Shown: in pieces, positions 61,910-64,000 of the stretch
Layout: each line of letters opens with the position of its first letter
How positions within the stretch are numbered: the first letter of the stretch is position 1
DNA from: Spirulina major PCC 6313
GTDB taxonomy: Bacteria; Cyanobacteriota; Cyanobacteriia; Cyanobacteriales; Spirulinaceae
Direction: 5' to 3'
Length of the DNA stretch: 64,000 bases
Assembly (NCBI RefSeq): GCF_001890765.1
Contig: NZ_KV878783.1
Span: 3,314,771-3,378,770 of the forward strand
Notes under the pieces: model-generated
The model's database searches: none
Told to the model about the DNA's origin: nothing
What the model saw: the letters and a program-made list of their open reading frames with translations, nothing else
Position numbers and translations under genes: made by a program

Positions 61910-63166
61910 ATGTCTTCTAAACTTCCCCTCGCCACCGCCATTGCCCAACGGGTTGATGAGGCCTCCCTCCAGTTAGCTGTTAAGACAGGGTTAGAGCGTA
62001 GTCGTGGGATTCAAGCCATGGCCGAGGGCCTAGACGCAGCCCAGGCAGAAATTTTAGAAGCGAACACCTTGGATCTGGAAATTAGCCGCGAAATGGCGGT
62101 GTCTGACGTGTTGCAAGACTGGCTCAAGCTCACCCCAGAACGGCTGCAACAAGCGATCCAACTGCTCTATCGACTGGGGGAAAGTGCTGATCCGCTGCTG
62201 CGGGTGATGGGCGCACCCTATCCGATCGCCTCATCCCAAACCTATTGCCAACTGGTTCCCCTTGGGGTGATCACGCTGGTGTATGAAGCCTTTCCGGAAT
62301 TGGCGGCGATCGCGGCGGGGCTGTGTCTGCGCACGGGAAATGCGTTGATTTTGCGAGGCACGAGCGAGGCGAGCCATACCAACGCCGTCATTGCCCAGGT
62401 GTTACAGCGAGCGATCGCCACGGCCCAACTGCCCCCCGGCACAATTGAATGGATTTCGAGCGAAGAAGGCATTTCCATGGCAGAGTTGATCACCCAAGAC
62501 CCCTATGTCAACTTAATTATTCCCTACGGTCGTGCCAGTTTTGTCCAACACATTAGCCAACAGTCCACCGTCCCCGTCCTCCGCACCGCGATGGGCAATT
62601 GCTACCTGTATTGCTCGCCTTCCGGGGATTTAGACCTGGCGCGATCGATGATTCTCGATAGCCATGCCAGCGAACCCGATCCGGTGAATGCGATCGAAAA
62701 AGTGCTCCTCAATCAATCGCAATCACGCTCCTCTTTGATGCGGTTTTTTGTCACCCTCCAAGAGCAAGGGTTTAGCCTGCGGGCAGAACCGGAACTGGTT
62801 GAGCAGTTTTCTGAGTTATTAACACCCATGCAGCCCCAAGAGTGGAAGCTGGCATATTTGAAAAAAATCATCAGTTTTAAGCTCGTGGAGGATCTAGATG
62901 CGGCGATCGCTTGGATGAACCAACACAGCAGCAACCACGCCGATTGTCTCGTCACGGAATCCTACGCCGAAAGTCGCCATTTTGCCCAAAACGTCAATAG
63001 TGCGCTGGTGTATATCAACGCATCGCCGCGCTTTTCTCGCAACCCGAAACAGAGCGATTCGATTTTTCTGGGCATTTCCAACCAAAAAGGCCGACGACGG
63101 GGCCTGATTGGGGTTGAAAGCTTGATGACCATTAAGCAAGTTGTCCAAGGCCGCGGAGAGCTTTAG
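61910..63166 (+). CDS. proA: Glutamate-5-semialdehyde dehydrogenase (gamma-glutamyl phosphate reductase)
   Basis: A 418-residue NADPH-dependent enzyme that reduces gamma-glutamyl phosphate in proline synthesis. The aldehyde-dehydrogenase fold shows PLGVITLVYEAFPELAAIAAGLCLRTGNALILRGTSEA, and the region with the presumed catalytic cysteine is VPVLRTAMGNCYLY. The usual TQRPGVCNAMETLLV block is changed to ASEPDPVNAIEKVLLN, so it looks like the divergent second ProA that several cyanobacteria carry. Function as a true ProA is likely but not certain. The stop is directly followed by the GTG of the next gene. Confidence 0.87.
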   Translation: MSSKLPLATAIAQRVDEASLQLAVKTGLERSRGIQAMAEGLDAAQAEILEANTLDLEISREMAVSDVLQDWLKLTPERLQQAIQLLYRLGESADPLLRVMGAPYPIASSQTYCQLVPLGVITLVYEAFPELAAIAAGLCLRTGNALILRGTSEASHTNAVIAQVLQRAIATAQLPPGTIEWISSEEGISMAELITQDPYVNLIIPYGRASFVQHISQQSTVPVLRTAMGNCYLYCSPSGDLDLARSMILDSHASEPDPVNAIEKVLLNQSQSRSSLMRFFVTLQEQGFSLRAEPELVEQFSELLTPMQPQEWKLAYLKKIISFKLVEDLDAAIAWMNQHSSNHADCLVTESYAESRHFAQNVNSALVYINASPRFSRNPKQSDSIFLGISNQKGRRRGLIGVESLMTIKQVVQGRGEL

Positions 63167-64000
63167 GTGGAACAGACTCAATCCTTAGCCCAAGATCACG
63201 CCCGTACCGTGATTGACGAGACGATCCAAATGCTCCGCGATCGCGCCCACCTCGATGTGCAATCCCAATGGCTCTGGCACGATGTGGATGTTGCCACAGT
63301 GCCTTCGTCCTTCAACCCAGCCACCTGGAACCCCGCTACCGTCAATGCCAAGGGCTATATTGTCTGGGAAAAAGGGCGACGAGTGCGCTGGCTGTGGCAA
63401 TCCTTCACGCTGCCGGCAACCCTGAAGGGCTACCCCGTCGCCGGGATGGCGCTGCGGCTCTGTTTGACCTGGTGGGCTGAGGATGCGCAAATTTTCTGTA
63501 ATGGCGAACAGGTCCAGGCGGGAGACTTGTTCGACTCCTCGGCGCGGGTTTTGCTCACGCCTAACGCTCAACCGGGAGCGGCGATCGCCGTCGCGATCCG
63601 TCTCGTTAGCCCCAACCATGACATCGGTGCTTTGATGCGATCGCACCTCCGTTACGAAGCCCCCCACCTCAGCCCCGATCACCCCCATCTCAGCACTGCC
63701 CTCGATCCCGGCTTCGTCGCCGATGAACTCGCCGTCCTCAGTCACTACCTCCTCACCTTCAATCCGGAGCAATTACCCCACCTTGAACAAACCTTAACCC
63801 CCATCCAATGGCCCCACGACCCCGATCCGGCCCAATGGCAGCAGCACCTCCAGCACCTCCACACCGCCCTCATCCCCTTCGCCGCCGACCTCAAAACCCG
63901 CACTTTCCACATCCTCGGCCATGCTCACCTTGATATGGCGTGGCTCTGGGAATTGGCAGAAACCTACGATGTTGCCGAGCGCACCTTTCAATCCGTCCTC
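63167..64000 (+). CDS. GH38 alpha-mannosidase, N-terminal part (runs off the window)
   Basis: The first ~278 codons of an alpha-mannosidase. The GTG start at 63167 follows the proA stop with no gap, with CGGAGAG about 10 bases upstream. The opening (RDRAHLDVQSQWLW) and a beta-sandwich-like region with VRWLWQSFTLPATL and LRLCLTWWAEDAQIFCNGE are the N-terminal domain of bacterial GH38 enzymes. The catalytic-domain start FHILGHAHLDMAWLWEL carries the zinc ligand motif GHAHLDMAW. Substrate linkage cannot be told. The C-terminal part is outside the window. Confidence 0.88.
   Translation, partial: MEQTQSLAQDHARTVIDETIQMLRDRAHLDVQSQWLWHDVDVATVPSSFNPATWNPATVNAKGYIVWEKGRRVRWLWQSFTLPATLKGYPVAGMALRLCLTWWAEDAQIFCNGEQVQAGDLFDSSARVLLTPNAQPGAAIAVAIRLVSPNHDIGALMRSHLRYEAPHLSPDHPHLSTALDPGFVADELAVLSHYLLTFNPEQLPHLEQTLTPIQWPHDPDPAQWQQHLQHLHTALIPFAADLKTRTFHILGHAHLDMAWLWELAETYDVAERTFQSVL

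Overview
The window reads as chromosomal DNA of a cyanobacterium. The octamer GCGATCGC and its core (the HIP1 repeat) is scattered through almost every gene, and many genes have cyanobacterium-specific relatives: biliverdin reductase BvdR, DUF2949, DUF1822, a TIGR02652-like protein, a thylakoid thioredoxin-like factor and a Sll1961-like GntR regulator. There is no rRNA, I recognise no tRNA, and there is no CRISPR array. Two genes run off the ends: a glutathione reductase at the left and an alpha-mannosidase at the right.

Region by region. 1-5400: glutathione reductase (partial), cobQ, a 1-Cys peroxiredoxin Q, rpsU with a clear promoter, a thioredoxin-like thylakoid factor and a coiled-coil protein. 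5.8-10.6 kb: a run of same-strand genes for an OmpA-type envelope protein with an internal Roadblock-like domain, a Rab-like small GTPase, a PAS histidine kinase and a DUF2064 protein. 10.6-17.2 kb: bvdR, a long intergenic stretch with a candidate structured RNA, argJ, a short IS200/IS605-derived element that looks like a tnpB-less guide-RNA remnant, a creatininase-family amidohydrolase, several tiny genes, a glutamine (glnA) riboswitch in front of a small membrane protein, and gloB. 17.3-32.8 kb: a dolichol-phosphate-mannose-synthase-like glycosyltransferase, an oligopeptide-type ABC permease, a giant Ser/Thr kinase-AAA-GAF-GGDEF protein, a two-domain acyl-CoA ligase/GNAT protein, a hybrid histidine kinase and an M15 peptidase with a duplicated N-terminal domain. 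33-38.7 kb: a BrnT-type toxin/antitoxin pair, a GntR regulator, a dienelactone hydrolase overlapping an S1-domain protein, and a chemoreceptor.

39.0-44.7 kb is a cell-surface glycan cluster: a Wzt-type ABC ATPase, two methyltransferases and a GT4 glycosyltransferase. Base composition drops sharply to AT-rich inside the Wzt gene and recovers at the GT4 gene. One methyltransferase is split by a 1172-bp IS630-family insertion; removing the element and one copy of its TA duplication restores the reading frame exactly. 45-49.3 kb is a very large SF1 helicase. 50.3-53.9 kb holds a three-gene set of sigma-70-like factor, DUF1822 protein and membrane-anchored CHAT protease with TPR-like repeats. This resembles the protease/sigma-factor arm of type III-E CRISPR (Craspase) without any CRISPR, and is the best candidate here for an undescribed system.

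54-64 kb: a 5'-truncated PhnD-like binding protein, conserved cyanobacterial proteins, a 91-bp tandem repeat array, and the rpsB-tsf region with a pseudoknot-like leader, followed by an Asp-rich protein, a small membrane protein, proA and the start of a GH38 alpha-mannosidase.
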